A stretch of 64,000 bases of DNA from JAIBJN01 sp963775625 (GTDB lineage Bacteria; Actinomycetota; Thermoleophilia; Gaiellales; Gaiellaceae): NCBI GenBank assembly GCA_963775625.1, contig CAVZJM010000003.1, forward strand, positions 1-64,000, written 5' to 3'. The position numbers and the translations under genes were made by a program. Shown here piece by piece: positions 35,590 through 44,357 of this stretch (the first letter of the stretch is position 1; every line of letters begins with the position of its first letter). The notes beneath the pieces were generated by a model that worked only from the letters and a program-made list of their open reading frames with translations, searched no databases and was not told the origin of the DNA.

Positions 35590-35634
35590 CGGCCAGGATC
35601 CTACCCGCATCAGCCGGCCTCGGACGCCCTGGAA

Positions 35635-35651
35635 GGGGGCTCCAAGCCCCC
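35635..35651. other. GC-rich hairpin in the ftsZ-gcvT gap
   Basis: GGGGGCT (35635-35641), loop CCA, AGCCCCC (35645-35651). It is 46 bases upstream of the gcvT start. On the minus strand it would lie in the ftsZ 3' region; only two T residues follow, so it is a weak terminator candidate. I looked in the 35590-35857 gap for the glycine riboswitch core and did not see it. Confidence 0.35.
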
Positions 35652-35857
35652 CGTCTCAACCGTATCGCGACCAAGCGCGCGAGTGGCTCACGGGTCTGTG
35701 CCGGATGCGTTCCGACCTGCTCGAAGCGCGCCGTGGGGTGGCGCTGGACCGGCGGGTGGCCGTGCGAACAGGCTCGACCGGCTTGATCCGGAACGGTTCC
35801 GGGAGCCGTGCTCCCTGCTTCTTCGCGCCTGCGGCTCGGCGACCGCCCGCGGGTCTT

Positions 35858-36928
35858 CTATGAGCGACGGAGGAAGGACGGCACCTCGAGCACGCCGGAC
35901 GGAACCTCGAACCCCTCGCCGCCGGGCTCGCGGTCGCCGAAAGGCTCCTCGCGCTCCTGCTCTCGCGGCTCACGCCGGTAGGCCTTGTCGAACCCGGTGG
36001 CGATCACCGTGACCTGCACGCGGCCGCCCATCGCCTCGTCGATGACCGCGCCGAAGATAACGTTTGCGTTCAGGTCCGACGCGCCCGTCACCACCTCTGC
36101 TGCCTCGTTCACCTCGAAGAGGCCGAGATCGGGTCCGCCCGTGATGTTGAGGAGGACGCCGGTCGCACCCGCGACCGAGGCCTCGAGCAGCGGCGACGAC
36201 ACCGCGGCGCGTGCCGCCTCGGCGGCGCGGTTCTCGCCCTCCGCCTCTCCGATGCCCATCAGGGCCGAGCCGGCGTCGTTCATGATCGTGCGAACGTCCG
36301 CGAAGTCGAGGTTGACGAGCCCGGGGATGGTGATCAGGTCGGTGATCCCCTGGACTCCCTGGCGGAGGACCTCGTCGGCCATCCGGAACGCGTCGACGAC
36401 CGAGGTCTGCTTCTCGACGACCTGGAGGAGCCGGTCGTTGGGGATGATGATCAGCGTGTCGACGTTGTCCCGGAGCTTGCCGATGCCGGCCTGGGCCTGC
36501 TCGGCGCGCCGGCCTCCTTCGAAGCCGAACGGACGGGTGACGACGCCGACGGTCAGCGCACCCAGCTCACGCGCGATCTCTGCGATAACGGGCGCGGAGC
36601 CGGTGCCGGTTCCGCCGCCCTCGCCGGCCGTGACGAAAACCATGTCGGCGCCTTTCAGAGCCTCCTTCAGCTCGTCCCGGGTCTCAATGGCGGCCTCGTA
36701 TCCCTTCTCTGGATCCGCGCCGGCGCCCAGGCCGCGCGTCGCAGCCGCGCCGATGTGGATCTTCTGGTCGGCCTCGACCATGAGGAGCGCTTGCGCGTCC
36801 GTGTTGACGGCGATGAACTCGCAGCCGCGAAGCCCTGCCTCCACCATGCGGTTGACCGCGTTCGAGCCGCCTCCACCGGTGCCGACGACCTTGATCACGG
36901 CCAGGTAATTGCCCGATTGATCTCTCAC
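35858..36928 (-). CDS. ftsZ: Cell division protein FtsZ
   Basis: The tubulin-like GTPase that forms the Z ring at mid-cell. The 356-residue protein has IKVVGTGGGGSNAVNRMVEA, the signature FVTAGEGGGTGTGSAP, the T7 loop region NLDFADVRTIMNDAGSALMG, and a variable acidic linker ending in the conserved tail EVPSFLRRS, which binds membrane tethers such as SepF. GTG 36928 follows GGGAGGA (36942-36936) by seven bases. It has its own promoter at 36983-37011. No ftsA is present beside it, as in other actinobacteria. Confidence 0.96.
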   Translation of the reverse strand: MRDQSGNYLAVIKVVGTGGGGSNAVNRMVEAGLRGCEFIAVNTDAQALLMVEADQKIHIGAAATRGLGAGADPEKGYEAAIETRDELKEALKGADMVFVTAGEGGGTGTGSAPVIAEIARELGALTVGVVTRPFGFEGGRRAEQAQAGIGKLRDNVDTLIIIPNDRLLQVVEKQTSVVDAFRMADEVLRQGVQGITDLITIPGLVNLDFADVRTIMNDAGSALMGIGEAEGENRAAEAARAAVSSPLLEASVAGATGVLLNITGGPDLGLFEVNEAAEVVTGASDLNANVIFGAVIDEAMGGRVQVTVIATGFDKAYRREPREQEREEPFGDREPGGEGFEVPSGVLEVPSFLRRS

Positions 36929-36982
36929 GTTTGAGTCCTCCCAGACACGCCGAGCTTGAAGCTCAGCTTGAGCGTCCGGCTG

Positions 36983-37011
36983 AGGGTACGCACCAGTGCG
37001 CGGGTTGTCAA
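36983..37011 (-). promoter_or_regulatory. ftsZ promoter TTGACA-N17-TACCCT
   Basis: Minus strand TTGACA (37011-37006), 17 bases, TACCCT (36988-36983). The leader would be about 48 bases and contains the ribosome site GGGAGGA and a short palindrome GAGCTT-G-AAGCTC (36952-36964). An internal promoter ahead of ftsZ fits the higher FtsZ level needed relative to the Mur enzymes. Confidence 0.6.
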
Positions 37012-37043
37012 ATGGGCATTTGCAGCGAAATTCCGCGCAAACT

Positions 37044-37829
37044 CTAACCTTCTAGTTGAGAGTTGAGACTTGGTCCGGTGACGGCGCGCTCCGGCACGGA
37101 CACATCCAGATAGCCGATCCCGGCCCGCTCGGCCGCGCTCATCGCCCGGAGCACGCGGGCCGCGACCGCGAGCTTCAGGGCGAGCGACTCCGCCTTGCCG
37201 AGGCGGAGCTCCGCTCCGTCCGCGAGCACCAGGGTCACGGTGCCCTCGACCGCTCGCGCCGACTCGATCCGCTCCGGAAACGACGGCGGCAGGCGGCGGA
37301 GGCCCTCGAGCGCAAGGCGCGTGTTCTCGTCCGCGACGGTCTTCCCGGGCTCGAGCTCGGTCGGCGCGGTCCAGACGACCGTGCGGTTCGTCTCGGGGTC
37401 GGCGCCTCGGATCACCCGACCGCGCTCGGACACGAGCCACGCGCCCCTTCCGTCCTTGACGACGGCGAGCGGCCGCTCGGGCACGACCACGATCCGAAGC
37501 GTGTGAGGGAAGGCACGGTCGAGACGAACCGACTCCACGCTGGGGAGAGCCGTGAGCTGCTCGCGGACGGCGTCCTGGTCGAGCGCAACGAGACTCGTTC
37601 CCGCGAACTGCTTCCCCGTGTCACGCACCGCCTCCCTGACGGCTGCCGAGCCCCCCGCCACCTCGATCTCCTCCAGCGCGAAGAGCGAAGTGAAGCGGGC
37701 CGCCGCGTACGCCAGGCCGGCGCACGCGAGAACGAGCGCCGCAACGAGGAGCACACGGCCGAGCGGCGCGCGCAGGCGCCCGCCCAGCCCGTTTGCGGGC
37801 ACGAGTGCGAGGTGCGGTCGGCTGACCAC
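37044..37829 (-). CDS. ftsQ: Cell division protein FtsQ (POTRA-domain)
   Basis: A bitopic divisome protein of 261 residues. There is a short cytoplasmic part, one helix at about 24-45 (VLLVAALVLACAGLAYAAAR), a POTRA domain (FALEEIEVAGGSAAVREAVR ... SVESVRLDRAFPHTLRIVVV) and the FtsQ domain that follows. It bridges FtsW/FtsI and the FtsL/DivIC pair. Its position between murB and ftsZ is standard. GTG 37829 lies 31 bases after the murB stop. The gap to ftsZ (36929-37043) holds the ftsZ promoter. Confidence 0.88.
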   Translation of the reverse strand: MVSRPHLALVPANGLGGRLRAPLGRVLLVAALVLACAGLAYAAARFTSLFALEEIEVAGGSAAVREAVRDTGKQFAGTSLVALDQDAVREQLTALPSVESVRLDRAFPHTLRIVVVPERPLAVVKDGRGAWLVSERGRVIRGADPETNRTVVWTAPTELEPGKTVADENTRLALEGLRRLPPSFPERIESARAVEGTVTLVLADGAELRLGKAESLALKLAVAARVLRAMSAAERAGIGYLDVSVPERAVTGPSLNSQLEG

Positions 37830-37860
37830 GGGACCGAGTTCGCCGCCCGGCGGCTCGGTC

Positions 37861-38745
37861 CTACCTCTCGGAGCCGAGCGCGGGGACCTCGAGCGAGCCG
37901 AGCAGCTGCACCTCGGGGTGCAGGACGACGCCGAACTGCTCCAGCGCGCGTCGTCGGGCCTCGGCGATGAGCGCGATCGCGTCGGCGGAGCGCGCCTCCC
38001 CCGCGTTTTCGATGAAGTTGGCGTGCTTCGGCGAGATCAGCGCGCCTCCGATCGCAAAGCCGCGCAGGCCGCATGCCTCGAGCATTCGTCCCGCAGTCAG
38101 CTCGTGCTCCGGATTCTTGAAGACGCTCCCGAACGTCCGCTTGTTCGTGGGCTGGGCTTCCTTGCGCCTCGACTGCATGGCGACGACCGCCTGTTTGATC
38201 TCGTCCAGCGGTCGCGGCTCGAGCGCCAGCTCCGCCGACGCGACGACCTGTCCGTGCCGGAGGCCCGACGAGCGATAGCGGAGCCCGAGCTCGGCGGGCG
38301 TCTGCCAGCGGGCTCCGGACGAGTCGGCGACGAGCGCGCGTCTGAGCACGGCGGCGATGTCGCCCCCGTAGGCGCCGGCGTTCATCCAGACGCCGCCGCC
38401 GACGGTCCCGGGTATCGCGCAGACGAACTCGATCCCGCCCAGCTCGGCGGCCCGGGCCCGGTGCAGGCAGACCGCGAGGGGGGCTCCCCCGCCCGCGACC
38501 AGGCTCCCGTCGACGGCCTCGGCGCGGGCAAGCTCGCCGCCGAGCTTGAGGACGACCCCGGGGAACCCCTCGTCGGCGACGAGCAGGTTCGAGCCGAGCC
38601 CGACAACCGCGACAGGCAGGCCTTCGGCATCGGCCCAGGCCAGGCGCGCGACCAGCTCGTCAACCGTCTCCGGCGTGCTGAACCAGCGCGCGGGCCCACC
38701 GGTCCCGAGCGTCGTGTAGCGGCTGAGCAGAACGCCTTCGTTCAC
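37861..38745 (-). CDS. murB: UDP-N-acetylenolpyruvoylglucosamine reductase
   Basis: FAD enzyme that reduces UDP-GlcNAc-enolpyruvate to UDP-MurNAc with NADPH. The 294-residue protein has YTTLGTGGPARWFSTPETVD, AVVGLGSNLLVADEGFPGVV, IPGTVGGGVWMNAGAYGGDI, RRKEAQPTNKRTFGSVFKNP and LISPKHANFIENAGEA. The catalytic Ser is in GSVFKNP. GTG 38745 overlaps the murC stop (GTGA). Confidence 0.94.
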   Translation of the reverse strand: MNEGVLLSRYTTLGTGGPARWFSTPETVDELVARLAWADAEGLPVAVVGLGSNLLVADEGFPGVVLKLGGELARAEAVDGSLVAGGGAPLAVCLHRARAAELGGIEFVCAIPGTVGGGVWMNAGAYGGDIAAVLRRALVADSSGARWQTPAELGLRYRSSGLRHGQVVASAELALEPRPLDEIKQAVVAMQSRRKEAQPTNKRTFGSVFKNPEHELTAGRMLEACGLRGFAIGGALISPKHANFIENAGEARSADAIALIAEARRRALEQFGVVLHPEVQLLGSLEVPALGSER

Positions 38746-39944
38746 GCTTCGAGCTCCTCGCGCACGAGCGGCAGCGCGGCGTCCACGTCCCCTGCGCCCG
38801 CCGTCAGCACGAGCCCGCCCGGGCGAGCCAGGGCCGCGGCCAGGCGGGCCGCGTCGTCGAGCGCCGGAGCCCAGCCGACGGGCATCCCCGGGCGAGCCTC
38901 GAGCAGCCGGTCGACGAGCAGCTTCGCGGTAACTCCTGCGACCGGCTCCTCGCGGGCGGCGTAGATCTCGGTGACGACCGCGGCGTCCGCCGCCGCGAGC
39001 GCCTGACCCAGCTCCCGCCCGAGGTGCTGCGTGCGCGAGTAGAGGTGCGGCTGGAAGAGGACGACCAAACGACCCTCGGCGGCAAGCTCGCGAGCTGCCG
39101 CGATGGTCGCCGCGAGCTCGGCGGGATGGTGGGCGTAGTCGTCGACGAGGCGGACGCCGGCGGCCTCGCCGTGATCCTCGAGCCGCCTCCCCACGCCGCG
39201 AAAGCCGGCGAGCGCCCCGGCCGCTGCGGCCCGGTCGAAGCCGGCGAGCTCGAGCGCCGCCAGCGCACAGGCGGCGTTCAGGCGGTTGTGCTCTCCGGGG
39301 ACGGCGAGCCGGATGTCCACAGGCTCCACGTCGTGGCCCCAGACGACCCGGCCCGGAGGCAGGCCGTCGGTCCACTGCTCGAAGCGCCGTTCGAGCTCGG
39401 CCGTCGACGCGAAGGTGGCGTGGTGGTCCAGCTCGACGTTCGTGACGACGGCGATGTCGGCCGGCAGCTCGAAGACCGTTCCATCCGACTCGTCGCCCTC
39501 GACGACGAGCCACCCCTGGCCGGAGCGAGCGCTGCCGCCGAGCTGCGGAACGTCACCCCCGATGAGGAACGAGGGATCGTCGCCGAGGAGATCGAGACAG
39601 TACGCGATCATCGCGGCGGTGGTGGTCTTCCCGTGGGCGCCCGACACGACGATCGAGCGCCGCAGGCCGACGAGCTCGGCCAGGAGCTCCGCACGACGCC
39701 GCCCGGCCACGCGCCCGGCGTACGCCGTCGACACCACCACCTCCGAGCCGGCGGGAGGCTCGGGCGGCTCGGGGGAGATCGACACGGGGATTCCGGCCGC
39801 CCTGACGTGCGCCAGATACGGCGTCTCGTTTCGGTCCCAGCCCGAGACCTCGGCGCCCCAGGCCTTCGCCACGATCGCATAGCCGGAGAGCCCGGCGCCG
39901 CCGATCCCGGCAAGCCACAGGCGGCGGCCGTCAAGCTCGGGCAA
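38742..39944 (-). CDS. murC: UDP-N-acetylmuramate--L-alanine ligase
   Basis: Adds L-Ala, the first residue of the peptidoglycan stem peptide, using ATP. The 400-residue protein has the Rossmann start LWLAGIGGAGLSGYAIVAKA, P-loop VVSGAHGKTTTAAMIAYCL, VVTNVELDHHATF, EHNRLNAACALAA and DDYAHHPAELAATI. It is somewhat shorter than the 450-480 residues usual for MurC. TTG 39944 is the start and overlaps the murG stop by 14 bases. Confidence 0.94.
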   Translation of the reverse strand: MPELDGRRLWLAGIGGAGLSGYAIVAKAWGAEVSGWDRNETPYLAHVRAAGIPVSISPEPPEPPAGSEVVVSTAYAGRVAGRRRAELLAELVGLRRSIVVSGAHGKTTTAAMIAYCLDLLGDDPSFLIGGDVPQLGGSARSGQGWLVVEGDESDGTVFELPADIAVVTNVELDHHATFASTAELERRFEQWTDGLPPGRVVWGHDVEPVDIRLAVPGEHNRLNAACALAALELAGFDRAAAAGALAGFRGVGRRLEDHGEAAGVRLVDDYAHHPAELAATIAAARELAAEGRLVVLFQPHLYSRTQHLGRELGQALAAADAAVVTEIYAAREEPVAGVTAKLLVDRLLEARPGMPVGWAPALDDAARLAAALARPGGLVLTAGAGDVDAALPLVREELEA

Positions 39945-40999
39945 GCGCGATCAGCTCCTCCGCGACGTCGTCGGCGGCAGCGGGCTTGGCCAGCGCGAGC
40001 ATCGACTCGGACATCGCTGCCAGCCTCTCTGGGTCGCCGAGGAGCTCTTCGACCTGCCGGCGCAGGTCGAGCTCGCCCTCGGGCACGAGGACGGCTCCGC
40101 CTGCCCGCTCGAAGTAGCGGGCGTTCTTCGTCTGATGGTCGGCCGTCGCGTGCGGGTACGGCACGAGGAGCGCCGGCCTCCCCGCGGCCGCCACCTCCCA
40201 CACGGAGCCTCCGGCGCGCGCCACGACGAGGTCGGCGGCCGCAAGGGCCGCTCCGAACTCGTCGGTGAAGGCGAGCAACCGGTAGTCGCCGCGGCGAGGG
40301 CGCCGGTCGAGCTCGGGGAAGTCACGCTCCCCGGCGAGATGAAGGACGGCGGGCCCGTCCTCCGCGAAGGCCGCGAACGCCGCGTCGATTCAGCGCTCTC
40401 GCGCCCTGGCTGCCGCCGAAGACCAGCACGGCCGGGCCGCGCTCGGGCAGCCCGAACATCGCTCGCGCCTCCGGCTGGGCGGGTGGGCGGGAGCGGGCCG
40501 GGATCGGGCGGCCGACGACGCGGTACTTCCCGCCCTGGTGACCGTCCAGGGGGAATGCGCAAAAAACGCGCTTCGCCAACGGAGCAGCAAGGCGGTTCGC
40601 GAGCCCGAGCTCGGCGTCGGCCTCCATGAGCGCGGCCGGAATCCGAAGGATCGCTGCCGCCGACACCATCGGGCCGCCGACGTAGCCTCCGGCGCCGAGG
40701 ACGACATCGGGACGCCGGCGCCGGAGAATCCGGACGCAGGCGGCGGGGGCCGTGACGTCCCGGACGAGCGCACGGACGAGGTCGAGGCTCGCCCGCCGCG
40801 GGAGCCCCTCGACGTGGAACGGGTCGAACTCGAGGCCGGCCGAGCGCGCCAGCCGCTCCTCGACGGAGTCAGGCCGACCGGCGAGCGTGACGGACGCGCC
40901 GCGGCTCTCCAGCGACTCGGCGACCGCGAGCGCGGGCAGGACGTGACCTGCCGTCCCGCCGGCGGCGATCAGGAGCTGTGGCGCTGGACTCGGCGGCAT
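39931..40999 (-). CDS. murG: UDP-GlcNAc:lipid I N-acetylglucosaminyltransferase (one frameshift)
   Basis: Converts lipid I to lipid II at the inner face of the membrane. The N-terminal half has LLIAAGGTAGHVLPALAVAE, VVLGAGGYVGGPMVSAA and VLVFGGSQGARALN; the C-terminal half, in another frame, has LLAFTDEFGAALAAADLVVA, RAGGSVWEVAAAGRPALLVP and HQTKNARYFERAGGAVLVPE. Removing the extra base at 40387 joins them as ALNDAAFAAFAEDGPAVLHL. The repaired length of 355 residues is normal. As the gene is essential, this is most likely an assembly insertion. The start ATG 40999 is 131 bases inside the 3' end of ftsW. Confidence 0.9.
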
Positions 41000-42086
41000 G
41001 GTTCACCGCGATGTTAAGGAGGATGCCGACGGAAGCGAGCATCACGACGAGGCTCGAGCCGCCGTAGGACACGAACGGCAGCGGAATCCCGGTGAGGGGC
41101 GCCAGGCCCATCACGGCGCTGACGTTGACCGCGGCCTGCCCGCAGATGAGCGCCGTGATCCCTGCCGCGAGGAGCTTCCCGAACGGGTCGCGGCAGGCGA
41201 GCGCGACATTGAAGCCCGCGTAGCCGAAGACGACGAAGGCGGCAAGGACCGCGAAGGCGCCGAGGAGGCCGAGCTCCTCGCCGACGATTGCGAAGATCAT
41301 GTCGGTCGAGGCCTCGGGCAGGTAGTAGACCTTTTGCACGCTCTCCCCCAGCCCCACGCCGAAGAAGCCGCCCGAGCCGAGGGCCAGCATGGCCTGCACG
41401 CTCTGAAAGCCGGAGCCCTGCGGATCTTGCCAGGGGTCGAGGAAGCTGAGGATGCGCTCGCGCCGGTACGGCTCGAGCCAGATCGCCGCGGCGACGAGCG
41501 AGACGCCGATGGCCCCCGCGCCCGCGAGCGTGGAGAAGCGGATCCCCGCGACGATCAGGACCGCGCCGAGCATCACGGCGACGGAGATGGCGGTGCCGAG
41601 ATCCGGCTCGAAGAGGATCAGCGCGAGCGCCGCTCCGAAGACGACGCCGATCGGGCGAATCAGCTCGCGGAGCGACTGCGGCACCGGCGAGCGCGAGAGG
41701 TACGCCGCAACCCAGAGGGCGAGCGCCAGCTTGGCGAGCTCGGACGGCTGCAGCGTCGCCGGCCCGAGGGTGAGCCAGCGCTTGGCGCCGTTCACCGGCG
41801 TGCCGATGACGAGGACCGCGACGAGGAGCGCGAAGCTCGCGAGCAGGAGCGGCGGCACGAGGTACCGAAGCCGGCGGAAGTCGGTCCGGGAGAAGACGGC
41901 GAGGGCGACGATCCCGAGGAGGGCATAGGCGGCCTGCCGCTTGAGGTAGTACGCGGGGTCGTCGGCGGCGAGGGCCGCGCGCGCAGAGCTCGCGCTGTAG
42001 ACCATCACGAGGCCGAACGCGACGAGCCCGAGCGTGACGACGACGAGCAGGTGGTACTCGAGCCCGCCGCGGATCGCCCGTCTCAC
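40869..42086 (-). CDS. ftsW: Peptidoglycan glycosyltransferase FtsW (SEDS family)
   Basis: Septal lipid II polymerase that partners with FtsI. The 405-residue protein has ten hydrophobic segments and SEDS hallmarks: GLVMVYSASSARAALA, LQPSELAKLALALWVAAYLS, FEPDLGTAISVAVMLGAVLI, FIFAIVGEELGLLGAF-like DMIFAIVGEELGLLGAF and GIPLPFVSYGGSSLVVMLAS. The last 45 residues are Arg-rich and overlap the murG gene by 131 bases, which is unusually long; family members mostly end soon after ILLNIA. GTG 42086 overlaps the murD stop (GTGA). Confidence 0.92.
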   Translation of the reverse strand: MRRAIRGGLEYHLLVVVTLGLVAFGLVMVYSASSARAALAADDPAYYLKRQAAYALLGIVALAVFSRTDFRRLRYLVPPLLLASFALLVAVLVIGTPVNGAKRWLTLGPATLQPSELAKLALALWVAAYLSRSPVPQSLRELIRPIGVVFGAALALILFEPDLGTAISVAVMLGAVLIVAGIRFSTLAGAGAIGVSLVAAAIWLEPYRRERILSFLDPWQDPQGSGFQSVQAMLALGSGGFFGVGLGESVQKVYYLPEASTDMIFAIVGEELGLLGAFAVLAAFVVFGYAGFNVALACRDPFGKLLAAGITALICGQAAVNVSAVMGLAPLTGIPLPFVSYGGSSLVVMLASVGILLNIAVNHAAESSATAPDRRRRDGRSRPARARGRRVAGEPRRVRHARRSA

Positions 42087-43330
42087 AGCGCCTCCACGAG
42101 CTGACGGAACCGCGCTCCGCGCTCCTCGAAGCTCTCGAACTGGTCGTAGCTCGCACAGGCCGGCGAGAGCAGGACGACTTCCCCTCGCTCGGCGTCCGCG
42201 TGCGCGTCGGCGACTGCCCGCTCGAGGTCGACGGAGTGCCGGAAGCGCACTCCCTCGCGCGCGAGCGCCTCCGCGATCTCGTCTGCCGACTCGCCGATGA
42301 GGTAGGCGCACGAGACCCCGGCTTCGCGAGCGCGCGCTGCGAGGCCGCCGAACGGCGTCCCCTTGCGGCTGCCTCCGAGGATCACGCGCAGCCCGGGCGG
42401 ATACGCGCCCAGCGCCCGCTCGGCCGCCTCCGGGTTGGTCGCCTTCGAGTCGTTGATCCAGCGGACGCCGTCCAGCTCGCGAACGAGCTCGAGCCGGTGA
42501 GGGACGCCGGCGAAGCTCGCAAGCGCGGCTCCGATCGCGCGGTCGAGGACCCCGGCTGCCCGCGCGGCGGCGGCGGCGGCGGCCGCGTTCTCGCGGTTGT
42601 GATCGCCCGGGAGGCGCGGCTCCGCGGGGAGCGGATCGTCGACCGCGAACTCGACGCGCCGGCCCCGCCCCGGGACGGGCTCGAAGCCCCGCGGGACGAC
42701 TGCCACGTCGTCCGGGCCCTGGTTCTCGAAGATGCGGAGCTTCGCGGCCCGGTAGGCCTCGAAGTCGCCGTGGCGGTCGAGGTGGTCGGGGGTGAGGTTG
42801 AGGAGCACCGCGACGCGCGGCCGGAGCTCGTCGATGTCCTCGAGCTGGAAGCTCGAGAGCTCGCAGACGATCCATGCCTCCTCCGAGATCGTGCCGTCGA
42901 GGCCGGTCAGCGGCCGCCCGACGTTTCCGGCGACGGCGACGGCCCGGCCGTCGGCACGGAAGATCTCCCCCAGAAGCTCGCAGGTCGTCGTCTTCCCGTT
43001 CGTGCCGGTGACGCCGAGCAGCGGGTTGGCCAGGATCCGCGCGCCGAGCTCGACCTCGCTCCAGATCGCTACCCCTCGCGCGCGCGCAGCGGCCACGAGG
43101 GGGGCCTCGCTCGGGATGCCGGGGCTCTTGACCAGCAGGTCCACGTCGTCGACGAGCGCGGGATCCTCCGCGCCCAGGACGACTTCGACGCCGCTCTCGC
43201 GAAGCCTCCCGACGTCGAGCTCCCCGTTTCGGTCGACGCCGACGACCCGCACCCCGCGGCGCGCCAGCGCGAGCGCCGCGGCCTCGCCCGAACGGGCGAG
43301 GCCGAGCACCAGAGCTCGCTCAGGAAGCAA
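42083..43330 (-). CDS. murD: UDP-N-acetylmuramoyl-L-alanine--D-glutamate ligase
   Basis: Adds D-Glu to UDP-MurNAc-L-Ala. The 415-residue protein has the N-terminal nucleotide fold (LVLGLARSGEAAALALARRG), P-loop LLGVTGTNGKTTTCELLGEI, IVCELSSFQLEDID, LNLTPDHLDRHGDFEAYRAA, WINDSKATNPEAAERALGAY and LSPACASYDQFESFEERGAR near the end. The start is TTG 43330, overlapping the mraY stop by 11 bases; the first residues (LPERALVLGLARSG) fit the family start. Confidence 0.95.
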   Translation of the reverse strand: MLPERALVLGLARSGEAAALALARRGVRVVGVDRNGELDVGRLRESGVEVVLGAEDPALVDDVDLLVKSPGIPSEAPLVAAARARGVAIWSEVELGARILANPLLGVTGTNGKTTTCELLGEIFRADGRAVAVAGNVGRPLTGLDGTISEEAWIVCELSSFQLEDIDELRPRVAVLLNLTPDHLDRHGDFEAYRAAKLRIFENQGPDDVAVVPRGFEPVPGRGRRVEFAVDDPLPAEPRLPGDHNRENAAAAAAAARAAGVLDRAIGAALASFAGVPHRLELVRELDGVRWINDSKATNPEAAERALGAYPPGLRVILGGSRKGTPFGGLAARAREAGVSCAYLIGESADEIAEALAREGVRFRHSVDLERAVADAHADAERGEVVLLSPACASYDQFESFEERGARFRQLVEAL

Positions 43331-44342
43331 ACTCGGACGCGTAGCGGTAGTAGAGGACGAACCCGCACGCGCAGAGGATCGCGGTCACGATCCAGAAGCG
43401 GACCATGATCCGCGTCTCCGACCACGCCTTCATCTCGAAGTGATGGTGGAGCGGCGCCATCAGGAGAACGCGCCTCCCGAACCACTTGAAGCTGACGACC
43501 TGGACGATCACCGAGAGCGCCTCGATGACGAAGATCCCGCCGATGAAGATCAGCAGGGACTCGGTCTTGGTCATGATCGCGAACGCGGCGATCGCGCCGC
43601 CGAGGCCCATCGAGCCCGTGTCGCCCATGAAGACCTGCGCGGGGAACGCGTTGTACCAGAGGAAGCCGATCGAGGCCCCGATCAGGCTCGCACCGAGGAT
43701 GGCGAGGTCGAGATCGACCTGGTCGGCCGCTCCGACGGCGCGGATCGAGGCGAGCGCCGCGACGAGGCTCATCGCCGTGTAGGTCAGCAGCGAGATCGTC
43801 GTCGTCCCGGCCGCGAGGCCGTCGACTCCGTCCGTCAGGTTCACGCCGTTCGCGAAGCCCGCGATGATGAAGTAGAGGAGGACGTACCAGCCCCAGCCCA
43901 GGGGCAGGTCGACGTCCAGCAGCGGGAGGTAGACGTCGGTCGTCAGCGGATCGTCGAGCCCGCGGGCGGCGACGAAGCCGACCACGACCGTGATCGCCCC
44001 GAGCCACAGGAGCTTCCAGCGGCCCGAGAGCCCGAGCGACCGGCGGCGCGAGACCTTCGTCCAGTCGTCCACGAACCCGATCGCCGCGCAGCCGAGCGCG
44101 ACGAAGAAGGCGGTGACGGCCGGCACGGTCCGATCCGAGAAGATCAGGAACGGCACGGCCATCGAGATCATGATCAGGAGGCCGCCCATCGCCGGCGTGC
44201 CCTGTTTGACGACGTGGCCCTTGGGCCCCTCCTCGCGGATCTGCTGGCCGAACTCGTTCTTGCGCAGGAAGTCGATGAACTTCGGGCCGCAGAGGATGGA
44301 GATCATCATCGCCAGCACGCCCGCGAGCAAGACTTCGACCAT
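43320..44342 (-). CDS. mraY: Phospho-N-acetylmuramoyl-pentapeptide-transferase
   Basis: Makes lipid I by transferring phospho-MurNAc-pentapeptide to undecaprenyl phosphate. The 340-residue protein has ten helices with KQGTPAMGGLLIM, CAAIGFVDDWTKVSRRRSLG (the Asp pair), FANGVNLTDGVDGLAAGTTT, FPAQVFMGDTGSMGLGGAIA and RVLLMAPLHHHFEMKAWSE (the HHH motif). ATG 44342 lies 16 bases after the murF stop. Confidence 0.96.
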   Translation of the reverse strand: MVEVLLAGVLAMMISILCGPKFIDFLRKNEFGQQIREEGPKGHVVKQGTPAMGGLLIMISMAVPFLIFSDRTVPAVTAFFVALGCAAIGFVDDWTKVSRRRSLGLSGRWKLLWLGAITVVVGFVAARGLDDPLTTDVYLPLLDVDLPLGWGWYVLLYFIIAGFANGVNLTDGVDGLAAGTTTISLLTYTAMSLVAALASIRAVGAADQVDLDLAILGASLIGASIGFLWYNAFPAQVFMGDTGSMGLGGAIAAFAIMTKTESLLIFIGGIFVIEALSVIVQVVSFKWFGRRVLLMAPLHHHFEMKAWSETRIMVRFWIVTAILCACGFVLYYRYASEFAS

Positions 44343-44357
44343 AGCTGGAGCCTAAGC

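Noticed and set aside
35590..35857. Possible glycine riboswitch ahead of gcvT
   Set aside because: The conserved glycine-aptamer core was not found on the minus strand; only a short hairpin is present.
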